DNA from: VRUE01 sp036271315
Lineage (GTDB): Bacteria > Actinomycetota > Thermoleophilia > Solirubrobacterales > 70-9
Reading direction: 5' to 3'
DNA length: 64,000 bases
NCBI GenBank assembly: GCA_036271315.1
Contig: DATBAV010000003.1
Location: forward strand, 86,216-150,215
Shown here: positions 1 to 8,351 of the stretch, one piece after another
Layout: every line of letters starts with the position of its first letter
Numbering within the stretch: the stretch's first letter is position 1
The notes under the pieces: model-generated
The model's database searches: none
Told to the model about the DNA's origin: nothing
Seen by the model: the letters and a program-made list of their open reading frames with translations, nothing else
Translations under genes and position numbers: made by a program

Positions 1-306
1 GAGCAGGTAGTCGCGCAACCCCGGGCTGCTGGCGAGGCCAAGCCGTTCGGCCAGGGCCGGACCGGCGAGATCGCACTCGAGCAGCGCGATCCGACGGCCT
101 TCCGCGGTCGCGGCGGCGGCCAGGCCCAGTGCGACCTGACCCTTGGCCGGCCCGGTGACGAAGACGGAACCGGTTTTCGTCAGCTTCCCCGCCAGCTCGG
201 CGTAGGCCTGCAGCTCGGCGCGCCCGAGCGCCCCCGGCCGGCTCGACGCCCTGTCCGAGCGCTCCACCTCGGCCAGAACGGGTTGCTTGTTGCGGCGGCC
301 CAGCAT
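1..306 (-). CDS. ParA/MinD-like P-loop ATPase (N-terminal part; cut by window edge)
   Basis: About 101 N-terminal residues are visible before the gene runs off the left edge. After a basic, polar leader comes a beta strand, the loop TGPAKGQVALGLAAAA (a deviant Walker A of the GxxKGG kind), and RRIALLECDLAGPALAERLG, the usual walker A-prime strand of ParA/MinD, CpaE and BY-kinase folds. The ATG overlaps the argS stop by one base (TGATG), so translation is probably coupled to argS. The fold is fairly safe. Whether it serves partitioning, polysaccharide export or pilus placement cannot be told without the missing C-terminus. Confidence 0.6.
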   Translation of the reverse strand, partial: MLGRRNKQPVLAEVERSDRASSRPGALGRAELQAYAELAGKLTKTGSVFVTGPAKGQVALGLAAAATAEGRRIALLECDLAGPALAERLGLASSPGLRDYLL

Positions 307-1961
307 CACATCCGCTCCGGGGCGGAGATGCCGAGAAGGTCAAGTGAGCCAGCGATCGTGCGCATCGTGAGCAGGGAGAGTGCCAGGCGCGAGCGCTCGA
401 CCCCCTCCCCCTCGGCGCCGACGACCTGGCAGTCGCGATAGAAGCCGTGGAAATCGGCGGCAACGGCGGTCGCATATGTGCAGATCCGGTGCGGCGCCCG
501 CCGCTCCGCGGCCTCGCGGACCTCGCCGGGGAACTCGAGCAGGCGCTTGATCAGCTCGCGCTCCGTCGGCTCGAGCGCCGTGCCCGGCGTCGCCGCGCCG
601 GCGCCACCGGCGACCTCCTCTGGCTGCTGCTCGGCCTTGCGCAGGATGCTGGCGATCCGGGCGTGCGCGTACTGGACGTAGTAGACCGGGTTGTCGTTGG
701 ACTGGCGGCGGGCGAGCTCGAGATCGAGGTCGACCGTGGTGTCGTGGCTGCGCCAGAGCATGAACCAGCGGGTCGCGTCGATGCCGATGTCGTCGAGCAG
801 TTCGTCGAGGGCGACGAAGTCGCCGCTGCGCTTCGACATCTGCGCCCGCTCGCCGCTTTCGACGATGTGGACGAGCCGCATGATCAGCGCCTCGAAGCGC
901 TCCGGGTCGGCGCCAAGGGCCTCGATCGCGGCGCGCACGCGGGGGACGTAGCCGTGGTGATCGGCGCCGAGGATGTTGATCAGGCGGCCGAAGCCCCGCT
1001 CCAGCTTGTCCCAGTGGTAGGCGACGTCGGCAGCGAGATAGGTCGGTTCGCCATTGGCCCGGATTAGCACCCGGTCCTTGTCGTCGCCGAAGGTGGTCGT
1101 GCGCAGCCAGAGCGCCTCTTCGTGGCGGTAGGTGTGCCCCGCCTCGTCCAGCTGCGCCAGGGCGGTGTCGACCTCTCCGCGGCTGTAGAGGTCGCGCTCG
1201 GAGAACCAGTTGTCGAAGCGGACGCCGAAGCGATCGAGCGTGCCGCGCACTTGCTCCAGGATCAACTCGACGCCGCGAGTGCCGATTGCTCCGAGGTCGT
1301 CGACCCCGATCCCCTCGCCGGCGATCTGCCGGCCGAGGTCGATCACGTAGTCGCCGCCGTAGCCGTCCTCGGGCGGCTCCTCGCCCTTCATCCGCGCCGC
1401 GATCGAGGCGGCGAAGCGTTCGATCTGGCCGCCGGCGTCGTTGACGTAGAACTCGCGTTGGACCTCGTGCCCCGCCGCCTCCAGCAGGCGCACGAGGGAG
1501 TCGCCGTAGGCGGCGTGGCGTCCGCCGCCGACGTGCAGCGGCCCGGTCGGGTTGGCCGAGACGAACTCGACCAGGATGCGCTCGGGCGAGTCGGTCGGTG
1601 CCGGCCCAAGCTGCTCGCCGGCAGCAGCGAGGCTGATCGTCGCCCGCCGGTACCAATCGTCGGCAAGGAAGAAGTTGAGGAAGCCCGGCCCAGCCACCTC
1701 GATCCGCTCGACCGTCTTCTCCCCCAGCTCGGAGCGGAGCTGGTCGGCCAGGCGAGCGGCGACGTCGCGCGGGTTTTCGCCCAGGGGGGCGGCCAGCAGC
1801 ATCGCCGCGTTTGAGCTGTAGTCGCCCAGTTCGGCTTTCGGCGGCCGCTCCAGGCTGGGCTCGGGACCGCTCGGCTTGCCCTCGCGCAAAGCGCGACAGG
1901 CGGCGTCTACTGCGCTGCGCAGGGCGGCGATCGGATCGGCGGCGGCCATCGTCGCGCTCAT
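306..1961 (-). CDS. argS: Arginyl-tRNA synthetase
   Basis: Charges tRNA-Arg with arginine in the cytoplasm. The class I signature is present as ANPTGPLHVGGGR (HIGH-type motif) and QMSKRSGDF (KMSKS-type motif), after an N-terminal Add-1-like domain. The C-terminal anticodon-binding helical domain ends in MRTIAGSLDLLGI. I chose the ATG at 1961, giving 551 residues, the normal family length; an upstream extension is out of character and would run into the divergent phosphoesterase. An ATG at 1949 is also possible. No clear ribosome-binding site is seen. The divergent gene starts at 2029, so a 67-base gap holds both promoters. Confidence 0.95.
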   Translation of the reverse strand: MSATMAAADPIAALRSAVDAACRALREGKPSGPEPSLERPPKAELGDYSSNAAMLLAAPLGENPRDVAARLADQLRSELGEKTVERIEVAGPGFLNFFLADDWYRRATISLAAAGEQLGPAPTDSPERILVEFVSANPTGPLHVGGGRHAAYGDSLVRLLEAAGHEVQREFYVNDAGGQIERFAASIAARMKGEEPPEDGYGGDYVIDLGRQIAGEGIGVDDLGAIGTRGVELILEQVRGTLDRFGVRFDNWFSERDLYSRGEVDTALAQLDEAGHTYRHEEALWLRTTTFGDDKDRVLIRANGEPTYLAADVAYHWDKLERGFGRLINILGADHHGYVPRVRAAIEALGADPERFEALIMRLVHIVESGERAQMSKRSGDFVALDELLDDIGIDATRWFMLWRSHDTTVDLDLELARRQSNDNPVYYVQYAHARIASILRKAEQQPEEVAGGAGAATPGTALEPTERELIKRLLEFPGEVREAAERRAPHRICTYATAVAADFHGFYRDCQVVGAEGEGVERSRLALSLLTMRTIAGSLDLLGISAPERM

Positions 1962-2028
1962 CGTATGGAGAGGCGACAGCGGCTGCGCTCTGTCCTCGCC
2001 GCGCAGGCCACTGAGTACGCTGGCCGGC

Positions 2029-2769
2029 GTGCGGATCGCCGCAATTACCGACATCCACGCCAACCTGCCGGCGCTCGAAGCCGTGCTCGGGGCAATCGAG
2101 GAGACCGGCGCCGAGGAGATCTGGTGCCTCGGCGACGTGCTCGGTTATGGGGTCGAGCCCGACGCCTGCGCCGCTCTGGTCCGCGAGCGTTGCGCGATCT
2201 CGCTGGTCGGCAACCACGACCTCGCGGTCCTGGGAGCGCTCGACATCGACTCCTTCTCCGAGGCGGCCGCACTGGCAGTCGAGTGGACGCGGGCAAACGT
2301 CAGCGAGGACACCCTGGAGTTCCTGCGCGATCTCGAGCCGGAGGGCGAGCGCGAGGGGATCGGCCTCTTCCACGCCTCGCCGCGCGACCCGGTCTGGGAG
2401 TACGTGCTCTCCAGCGAGCAGGCAGACGCCGGAATCGACGCCAACCCGCGCCGCCTCGGCCTGATCGGCCACTCGCACGTGGCGCTCTTCTTCGGCCGGC
2501 CCAACGGGGGCGGCAAGGACGACACCCGCGGCGCCCAGGCGAGCGACGGGGCCCTGCTCGAGCTGGGCGAGGGCGCCTGGCTGATCAATCCCGGCAGCGT
2601 CGGCCAGCCCCGCGATGGCGACCCAAGGGCGGCCTGGCTAGAGCTGGACACCGAGGCGGCGACGGGCCGCTTTCACCGCGTGCCCTACGAGATCGAGCGC
2701 GCCGCGGACCCGATCGTCGCCGCTGGCCTGCCGAGCCGCCTCGCCGACCGTCTCTACACCGGCCAGTAA
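2029..2769 (+). CDS. Calcineurin-like metallophosphoesterase (YfcE/MJ0936 type)
   Basis: A 246-residue cytoplasmic phosphoesterase expected to bind two metal ions. The family motifs occur in order: DIHAN near residue 8, GDVLGYG near 38, GNHD near 61, GHSH near 145 and INPGSVGQPRDGD near 184. The start is a GTG immediately before RIAAITDIHAN; the longer upstream reading has no family resemblance and enters the divergent argS. The substrate is unknown; relatives hydrolyse phosphodiesters in vitro. It is followed after 20 bases by a lipoprotein gene. Confidence 0.85.
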   Translation: MRIAAITDIHANLPALEAVLGAIEETGAEEIWCLGDVLGYGVEPDACAALVRERCAISLVGNHDLAVLGALDIDSFSEAAALAVEWTRANVSEDTLEFLRDLEPEGEREGIGLFHASPRDPVWEYVLSSEQADAGIDANPRRLGLIGHSHVALFFGRPNGGGKDDTRGAQASDGALLELGEGAWLINPGSVGQPRDGDPRAAWLELDTEAATGRFHRVPYEIERAADPIVAAGLPSRLADRLYTGQ

Positions 2770-2789
2770 CGCTCAAATGCAGGGAAAAT

Positions 2790-3410
2790 ATGCCTCAGAA
2801 GTCGTTCTCTAGACTCGCAACGGTGCGTCAGCTGGCCATATCCACGATTGCCCTTGCGCTGGGCGCCACGGCGGCACTGGGGCTCGCCTCCTGCGGCGGT
2901 GGCGAAGACGCCAAGCTGCTGCCCGGCAACACCGCCGCGGAAATCACCGAAAACCTCGATCGCGTCAAGCAGTACGCCGAAGAAGGCGAATGCGTCGGGG
3001 CCGAAGACGCGGTCGCCGAAGTCAACGCCCAGGTCGAAGGACTGACCGGCGTCGATCCCAAGCTGGTCGAAGCGCTGCAACGGGGCGCCTCGCGGCTGAG
3101 CGAAGTCGTCGCCGGCTGCCAGGAAGAAGACACCGAAGCGGTGGCTCCCGAGAGCGAAGCGACAACCGAAGAAGAAACCGAAAAGACGCCACCGGGCCAG
3201 GAAAAGGAAGAAAAGGAACGGGAAAAGGAAGAAAAGGCGTTCGAAAAGGAAGAAGAAAAGGCCGAAAAGAAAGAACCGCCGCCGGCTGAAAAAACAACGC
3301 CTGAAGAATCGCCGACCACGCCGACCACACCCTCCGAAGGCGGCGGCACCGGTGCGCCGGGCGGCGTCAGCCCGGGTACTCCAGTCGCGCCCGAACAGGG
3401 GAACGAATAA
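2790..3410 (+). CDS. Glu/Lys-rich lipoprotein upstream of a Ser/Thr kinase
   Basis: A 206-residue exported lipoprotein. A basic start and a hydrophobic stretch end in LGLASCGGG, a standard lipobox, so it should be diacylated and held on the outer membrane face. Residues about 35-110 look helical (AAEITENLDRVKQYAEEGEC), followed by a highly charged tract of Glu/Lys repeats (about 130-170) and a Thr/Pro/Gly-rich tail. AGGGA sits 4 bases before the ATG. Almost every Glu codon is GAA, unlike the cytoplasmic genes around it. Its TAA overlaps the kinase ATG by one base, so the two are co-translated; it may present a signal to, or be controlled by, the kinase. Function unknown. Confidence 0.8.
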   Translation: MPQKSFSRLATVRQLAISTIALALGATAALGLASCGGGEDAKLLPGNTAAEITENLDRVKQYAEEGECVGAEDAVAEVNAQVEGLTGVDPKLVEALQRGASRLSEVVAGCQEEDTEAVAPESEATTEEETEKTPPGQEKEEKEREKEEKAFEKEEEKAEKKEPPPAEKTTPEESPTTPTTPSEGGGTGAPGGVSPGTPVAPEQGNE

Positions 3411-4645
3411 TGGCCTCGGGCATCCTCTCCGGGCGCTATGAGATCGGCGAGCGGCTCGGCTCGGGCGGCATGTCGAGCGTGCACCAGGCGACCGACCTGA
3501 TCCTCGAGCGCACGGTCGCGGTCAAGATCCTCGCCGAGCACCTCTCCGACGACGAGCGCTTCGTCGCCCGCTTCCGCCGCGAGGCGCTGGCGGTGGCCAA
3601 GCTGATCCACCCCAACATCGTCCAGGTCTACGACACCGGCATCGACGACGGGCGCCACTACATCGTCATGGAGTACGTGCAGGGGCGCTCCGGGGCGCAG
3701 ATCCTCCAGCGCCACGGCCCGCTCGACGCCGAGACCACGGCCGAGATCGGCGCCCAGGCCTGCGCCGGCCTCGACTACGCCCACCGGCGCGGGATCATCC
3801 ACCGCGACGTCAAGCCCGGCAACCTGATGATCGTCGGCGGCCCGGTCGGCGGCGGCGAGATGACGATGAAGCTGACCGATTTCGGCATCGCCCGCGCGGT
3901 CGAACAGACCCGCATCACCCAGGTCGGCTCGGTCGTCGGCACCGCCGCCTACCTCTCGCCCGAGCAGGTGCGCGGCGAGGAGGCGACGCCCGCCACCGAT
4001 GTCTACGCGCTCGGCGTCGTCCTTTACCAGTTCCTCACCGGCCGCCTGCCGTATGAGGGCTCGACCCTGGCCGAGCTGGCGGTGCGCCAGCAAAACGAGA
4101 AGCCGCTGCCCCCCAGCACCTACAACGACGAGGTGCCGGGGACGCTAGGCGCGGCGGTGCTGCGGGCGCTGGAGGGCGATCCCAACCGCCGCTACGCCAG
4201 CGCCAGCGAGTTCGCCGGCGGCCTGGCCCTCGGCATGCAGGGCGAGGACGTGACCCTGCCACTGGAAGAGGGAACCGCCGCGACCAACGTTCTCGGCGGC
4301 GGCGAGACGGCGACCCGCCGCCTCGACCAGACCGCGCAGACCGAGTACCGGCCCGCACAGCCGTCGCCGACCCGGCGACCAGTGGCGCGCGCGCCCCAGC
4401 AGCAGGCGCCACCGCCGCCGATTCGACCCGCGGCGCAGGCCCAACGCAAGCGCGGTGCCTTCTCGCGCTTCGCCCGCTTCGTCATGGCCCTAATAGCTCT
4501 TGTACTCATAGCCGCCGCTGTCGCGGCGGCGGTCATCTACGCGACAGACAAGGCCACGGGAGTCAAGGCAACAGAAGTAGCCGGCAATACCGTGGACAAG
4601 GTCGTCGAAGAATTCAAGGACCTTGTGAAGAAGAACCAGGAATAG
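3410..4645 (+). CDS. Membrane-anchored Ser/Thr protein kinase (Hanks type, no PASTA)
   Basis: A 411-residue transmembrane kinase. The cytoplasmic kinase domain covers residues about 10-270: glycine loop LGSGGMSSV (16-24), VAVK lysine at 39, HRDVKPGN at 131-138, DFG at 157-159, and GTAAYLSPEQ in the activation segment. A Pro/Gln-rich juxtamembrane linker follows, then one transmembrane helix (about 361-382) and a tail of only about 28 residues outside. There are no PASTA repeats, so it is not a classic muropeptide-sensing PknB. Codons for the membrane segment (4490-4510) are a cluster of rare CTA, ATA and GTA. The preceding lipoprotein gene overlaps by one base and is the best candidate partner. 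Confidence 0.92.
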   Translation: MASGILSGRYEIGERLGSGGMSSVHQATDLILERTVAVKILAEHLSDDERFVARFRREALAVAKLIHPNIVQVYDTGIDDGRHYIVMEYVQGRSGAQILQRHGPLDAETTAEIGAQACAGLDYAHRRGIIHRDVKPGNLMIVGGPVGGGEMTMKLTDFGIARAVEQTRITQVGSVVGTAAYLSPEQVRGEEATPATDVYALGVVLYQFLTGRLPYEGSTLAELAVRQQNEKPLPPSTYNDEVPGTLGAAVLRALEGDPNRRYASASEFAGGLALGMQGEDVTLPLEEGTAATNVLGGGETATRRLDQTAQTEYRPAQPSPTRRPVARAPQQQAPPPPIRPAAQAQRKRGAFSRFARFVMALIALVLIAAAVAAAVIYATDKATGVKATEVAGNTVDKVVEEFKDLVKKNQE

Positions 4646-4655
4646 TGGCGGCGAT

Positions 4656-4760
4656 AAGTGACGGTGGTCCCCTCTCGGGGAGACCGTCCGGCTTGCAGTT
4701 GCACTAGCTTCGAGGTCGTTCCGCTCCCAAAGCCTCCCCGAGAGGGGACCCCCGTCACTT
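4656..4760. terminator. 27-bp inverted repeat between convergent genes
   Basis: Arms 4656-4682 and 4734-4760 are inverse complements over 27 positions with one mismatch (position 4665), separated by 51 bases. The element lies between the convergent kinase and tgt genes, and the right arm ends on the first base of the tgt stop triplet. It probably acts as a bidirectional terminator or 3-prime RNA stabiliser, although no U tract follows on either strand. Confidence 0.7.
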
Positions 4761-5962
4761 CAGGCGGACCAGGGTGAATTCCCGGAGAGGATTGCCCTTG
4801 AGTAGGCATCGAACCTCTCAGCCTCAATTGCGGCGCGCGCATGCACCATCAACTCCTGCAGGTAGGTGAGGTTGTGGATGCAGAGCAGGCGGACCGCGGT
4901 CAGCTCCTCAGCGCGGGATAGGTAGCTGATGTAGTCGCGGTCGTGGTTTTGACAGGCCGGGCAGGGGCAGTCGGCGGCGATCGGGTTGCGATTGCCGGTG
5001 TGGCCCGACTTGCGCAGGTCGAGGCGGAAGCGGTTGTCGGGATCCGGGACGAGGGCGACGCCGTGGCGGGCGAGGCGGGTCGGCACGGCGCAGTCGAAGA
5101 CGTCGAGGCCGAGGGCGATGCCGGCCATCAGGTCGTCGACCTCGCCGATGCCGAGCAGGTGCTTGGGCGCCGCCTCGGGCAGCAGCGGCGCGGTCATGCC
5201 GAGCACCTCGCGCATCTCGGCCTTGTCGCGGCCGAGGGTGCCGCCGATCGCCAGGCCGTCGACGCCAGCCGTGGAGACGGCCTCGGCCGACTCTCGCCGC
5301 AGGTCCTCGTAGACGCCGCCCTGGACGATGCCGAAGACCGCCTGGCGCGCCGGTCCTTCGCGCTCGTGCCACTCGAGGCAACGGTCGAGCCAGCGGTGGG
5401 TGCGCTCGGTCGAGCGGGCGGTGTAGTCGCGGTCGGCGTGGAAGGGCGTGCACTCGTCGAAGACCAGGGCGATGTCGGATCCGAGCGCCGCCTGCACCTG
5501 CATCGAGACCTCGGGCGAGATGAAGAGCTCGGCGCCGTCGCGGTAGGAACGGAAGTGCACGCCCTCCTCCTCGATCGAGACAACCGAGCCCTGATCGCCA
5601 CCCTGGCGGCCACTGCCCTTGACCTCGTTGGCGACGCCGCCGTGGGCCAGCGAGAAGACCTGAAAGCCACCGGAGTCGGTGATCAGCGGCCGCTCCCAGC
5701 CCATGAAGCCGTGCAGGCCATCGGCAGCGGCGATCCGCTCCGGGCCCGGCGAGACAAAGAGGTGGTAGGTGTTCCCCAGCACCATCTCGTAACCAAGCGC
5801 GGCCACCTCGTGGGATTCGAGCCCGCGCACCGTCCCCTTGGTCGCCAGCGGGATGAAGGCGGGCGTCTTCACCGGCCCGTGCGGCGTGTGCAGCACGCCG
5901 GTCCGCGCGGCGCCGTCCCGCGTCCCGATCTCGAACCTCAGTCTGTCCATCTCGACGCGCAT
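4760..5962 (-). CDS. tgt: tRNA-guanine transglycosylase (queuosine pathway)
   Basis: Exchanges guanine at wobble position 34 of GUN tRNAs for a queuosine precursor. The 400-residue protein has ITDSGGFQVFSLA with the base-recognition Asp, FDCAVPTRLARHG with the nucleophilic Asp of the second half, and the zinc site CPCPACQNH followed by a downstream IHNL histidine. Length matches bacterial Tgt. The ATG at 5962 starts MRVEMDRLRFE; a second ATG at 5950 starts MDRLRFE, and neither has a strong ribosome-binding site. A hairpin lies 10 bases upstream, next to gpmI. No other queuosine gene is in the window. Confidence 0.95.
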   Translation of the reverse strand: MRVEMDRLRFEIGTRDGAARTGVLHTPHGPVKTPAFIPLATKGTVRGLESHEVAALGYEMVLGNTYHLFVSPGPERIAAADGLHGFMGWERPLITDSGGFQVFSLAHGGVANEVKGSGRQGGDQGSVVSIEEEGVHFRSYRDGAELFISPEVSMQVQAALGSDIALVFDECTPFHADRDYTARSTERTHRWLDRCLEWHEREGPARQAVFGIVQGGVYEDLRRESAEAVSTAGVDGLAIGGTLGRDKAEMREVLGMTAPLLPEAAPKHLLGIGEVDDLMAGIALGLDVFDCAVPTRLARHGVALVPDPDNRFRLDLRKSGHTGNRNPIAADCPCPACQNHDRDYISYLSRAEELTAVRLLCIHNLTYLQELMVHARAAIEAERFDAYSRAILSGNSPWSA

Positions 5963-5972
5963 GGCTGCTGGC

Positions 5973-6010
5973 TGAACGATTGACCACCCTATTGGTGGGT
6001 CAATCGTTCA
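5973..6010 (-). repeat. Hairpin overlapping the gpmI stop, just upstream of tgt
   Basis: Thirteen perfectly paired outer bases (5973-5985 with 5998-6010), one bulge and three more pairs enclose a 5-base loop. The outermost three bases of the right arm are the gpmI TGA. The structure ends 10 bases before the tgt ATG, so it may set mRNA ends or tgt translation in the gpmI-tgt transcript. Confidence 0.75.
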
Positions 6011-7528
6011 CTCGGCGATCAGCGACCGTCCGGTCATCGGCGCTGGCTGGGGAATGCCGAGCAGCTCGAGCGCGGTCGGCGCCACGTCGGCGAGGATGCC
6101 GTGATCGCGCAGCGCCACCCCCTCGGCGGTGACGATCAGCGGCACCGGGTTGAGCGAGTGGGCGGTGTTGGGCGAGCCGTCGGGCTCGAGCATGTGGTCG
6201 CAGTTGCCGTGGTCGGCGGTGATCACACAGATGCCGTCGCAGGCAAGCACTGTCTCAACGACTTCATTGAGACAGGAGTCAACCTTTTCGACGGCCTCCA
6301 CTGCTGCTGGAATCACCCCCGTGTGGCCAACCATGTCTGGGTTGGCGAAGTTGATGATGCCGAAGCGAAACTCTCCGCCCGCCCAGTGCTTGGAGAAGGT
6401 TTCGGTAGCCGCGCGGGCGCTCATCTCGGGCTTGTGGTCATAGGTCGGCACGTCGCGTGGCGACTCGACCAGGTGGCGCTCCTCCCCCTCCCACTCCTGC
6501 TCGCGACCGCCGTTGAAGAAGTAGGTGACGTGGGCGTACTTCTCGGTCTCGGCGACGTGCAGCTGGCGCCCGCCGGCCTCGGAGATCGTCTCGGCCAGGG
6601 TCGTCTGTGGCCGCGCCTCGGGGAAGGCGACCGGGTAGGGCCAGCCCTTGCGGTACTCGGTCATCGTGGTCAGGTCGAGCAGCGGCCCGCCGGCACGGGG
6701 GAACTCGTCGAAATCGGGCGCGGACAGCGCCCGGGTCATCTCGCGCGCCCGGTCGGGGCGGAAGTTGATGAAGATGCCGACGTCGCCCGCAGCAACCCCG
6801 TCGTAGTCGCCGATCACGGTTGGCTTGACGAACTCGTCGGTCTCGTCACGCTCATACGATGAGGCGATCGCCTCATCGGAGGCAGCCGCGCGCAGGCCCT
6901 CGGCGTGGACGATCGCGTCGTAGGCGAGCTTGATCCGCTCCCAGCGCGTGTCGCGGTCCATCGCGTAGTAGCGGCCGCTGACCGTGGCGACGCGGCCAGC
7001 CTGGCGCAGCCAGCGCTCGAGCTCGTGCAGGTAACCCTTGCCGCCGTGTGGCAACGTGTCGCGGCCGTCGGTGAAGGCGTGGAAGACAACGTCGGGGACG
7101 CCCTCCTGGGAGGCGAGCTCGATCGTCGCCTCGATGTGCTCCCAGCCCGAGTGCACGCCGCCGTCGGAGACGAGGCCGAGCAGGTGCAGGCGCCCGCGCG
7201 GGCTGTTGCGGGCCCGCTCGCAGGCGCCGAGCAGGGCCTCGTTGTCGAAGAAGCCGCCATCGGCGATCGAGTCGTCGATCCGGGCCAGGTCCTGCTTGAC
7301 GATCGCGCCGGCACCAAGGTTGAGGTGGCCGACCTCGGAGTTGCCCATCTGGCCCTCGGGCAGGCCGACGTCGCGGCCTTGAGCGGAGAGCTGCGTGTGG
7401 GGGAACTGCCCCCAGAGCCGGTCGAAGACCGGCGTCTCGGCGAGCGAGATCGCGTTGCCGGGCCCGGGCTCGGCCAGCCCCCAGCCGTCGAGGATGACGA
7501 GCGCGAGCGAAGGGACCGGAAGCGTCAA
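6008..7528 (-). CDS. gpmI: 2,3-bisphosphoglycerate-independent phosphoglycerate mutase
   Basis: Interconverts 3- and 2-phosphoglycerate using two Mn ions. The metal-binding start LVILDGWGL, the nucleophilic-serine motif GQMGNSEVGHLNLGAG, FTDGRD, and the C-terminal ADHGNCDHM all match GpmI. I place the start at TTG 7528: AGGGG lies 6 bases upstream, and the resulting 506 residues fit the family (about 510). Longer readings only add Arg/Pro-rich sequence and cross the hairpin that follows tpiA. It is the fourth gene of a gap-pgk-tpiA-gpmI run, giving a lower-glycolysis operon. Confidence 0.95.
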   Translation of the reverse strand: MTLPVPSLALVILDGWGLAEPGPGNAISLAETPVFDRLWGQFPHTQLSAQGRDVGLPEGQMGNSEVGHLNLGAGAIVKQDLARIDDSIADGGFFDNEALLGACERARNSPRGRLHLLGLVSDGGVHSGWEHIEATIELASQEGVPDVVFHAFTDGRDTLPHGGKGYLHELERWLRQAGRVATVSGRYYAMDRDTRWERIKLAYDAIVHAEGLRAAASDEAIASSYERDETDEFVKPTVIGDYDGVAAGDVGIFINFRPDRAREMTRALSAPDFDEFPRAGGPLLDLTTMTEYRKGWPYPVAFPEARPQTTLAETISEAGGRQLHVAETEKYAHVTYFFNGGREQEWEGEERHLVESPRDVPTYDHKPEMSARAATETFSKHWAGGEFRFGIINFANPDMVGHTGVIPAAVEAVEKVDSCLNEVVETVLACDGICVITADHGNCDHMLEPDGSPNTAHSLNPVPLIVTAEGVALRDHGILADVAPTALELLGIPQPAPMTGRSLIAE

Positions 7529-7545
7529 CAGATACCCCTGGGTTC

Positions 7546-7601
7546 GCGTCCCAATCGACACGGATTCGAATACCCGGCTGCCACCGTGTCGATTGGGACG
7601 C
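7546..7601 (-). repeat. 18-bp perfect hairpin directly after the tpiA stop
   Basis: Arms 7546-7563 and 7584-7601 pair perfectly over 18 bases with a 20-base loop that itself contains the palindrome ATTCGAAT. The stem begins at the base after the tpiA TGA and ends 6 bases before the gpmI ribosome-binding site at 7535-7539. There is no U run, so processing, stabilisation or partial termination between the two genes is more likely than simple termination. Confidence 0.8.
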
Positions 7602-8351
7602 TCACGAAGCCTTGACGATCGCCGCGAAGTCAGCCGCATCGAGGGCGGCGCCGCCGACCAGGGCACCGTCGATATCGGGCTGGCCGAGCAGCTCGGCGGC
7701 GTTGCCCGGCTTGACCGAGCCGCCGTAGAGGATCCGCACCTCGTCGGCTGGTCCGCCGTGCTCGCGCACTATGTCGCGGATGAAAGAACAGGCCTCCTGG
7801 GCCTGCTCGGGGGTCGCCGTGCGGCCGGTGCCGATCGCCCAGATCGGCTCGTAGGCGATCACCACCTCGGCCAGCTTGGTCCCCACCACCTCGGCCAGGT
7901 CGGCCTGCAGCTGGCGCTCCAGCACCGCCTCGGTCTGCTCGGCGTCGCGGGCATCCTCGGTCTCGCCGACGCAGAGGATCGGCTCGAGGCCGGCGGCGAG
8001 CGCGGCCGGCACCTTGCGGGCCAGGGCCTCGTCGGTCTCGCAGAAGTACTGGCGGCGCTCGGAGTGACCGAGGACGACCGCCTCGACGTCGAGCTCGACC
8101 AGCATCGGGGCCGAGACCTCGCCGGTGAAGGCGCCCGAGTCCTCCTCGTGCATGTTCTGCGCGGCAACCTTGACCGCAGTGCCGTAGCGGCGCTCGACCA
8201 CGGCGGTCAGGGCGGTGAACGGCGGGCAGATCACCACGTCCGACTGCGTCGCCGCGATCTGCGGCAGCAGCGCGTCGACGAACTCGCCGGCCTCGGCGAC
8301 GGTCTTGTGCATCTTCCAGTTGGCGGCGATGTACGGCGTGCGGCTAGGCAT
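7602..8351 (-). CDS. tpiA: Triosephosphate isomerase
   Basis: Interconverts dihydroxyacetone phosphate and glyceraldehyde 3-phosphate. The 249-residue TIM barrel has ANWKMHKT with the catalytic Asn/Lys, LGHSERR with the catalytic His, AYEPIWAIGTGRTAT with the catalytic Glu and flexible loop, and RILYGGSVKPGN for the phosphate. The ATG at 8351 lies inside the last codons of pgk (8-base overlap), implying coupled translation. Upstream in-frame sequence is Ser/Arg-rich and is not family-like. Confidence 0.96.
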   Translation of the reverse strand: MPSRTPYIAANWKMHKTVAEAGEFVDALLPQIAATQSDVVICPPFTALTAVVERRYGTAVKVAAQNMHEEDSGAFTGEVSAPMLVELDVEAVVLGHSERRQYFCETDEALARKVPAALAAGLEPILCVGETEDARDAEQTEAVLERQLQADLAEVVGTKLAEVVIAYEPIWAIGTGRTATPEQAQEACSFIRDIVREHGGPADEVRILYGGSVKPGNAAELLGQPDIDGALVGGAALDAADFAAIVKAS

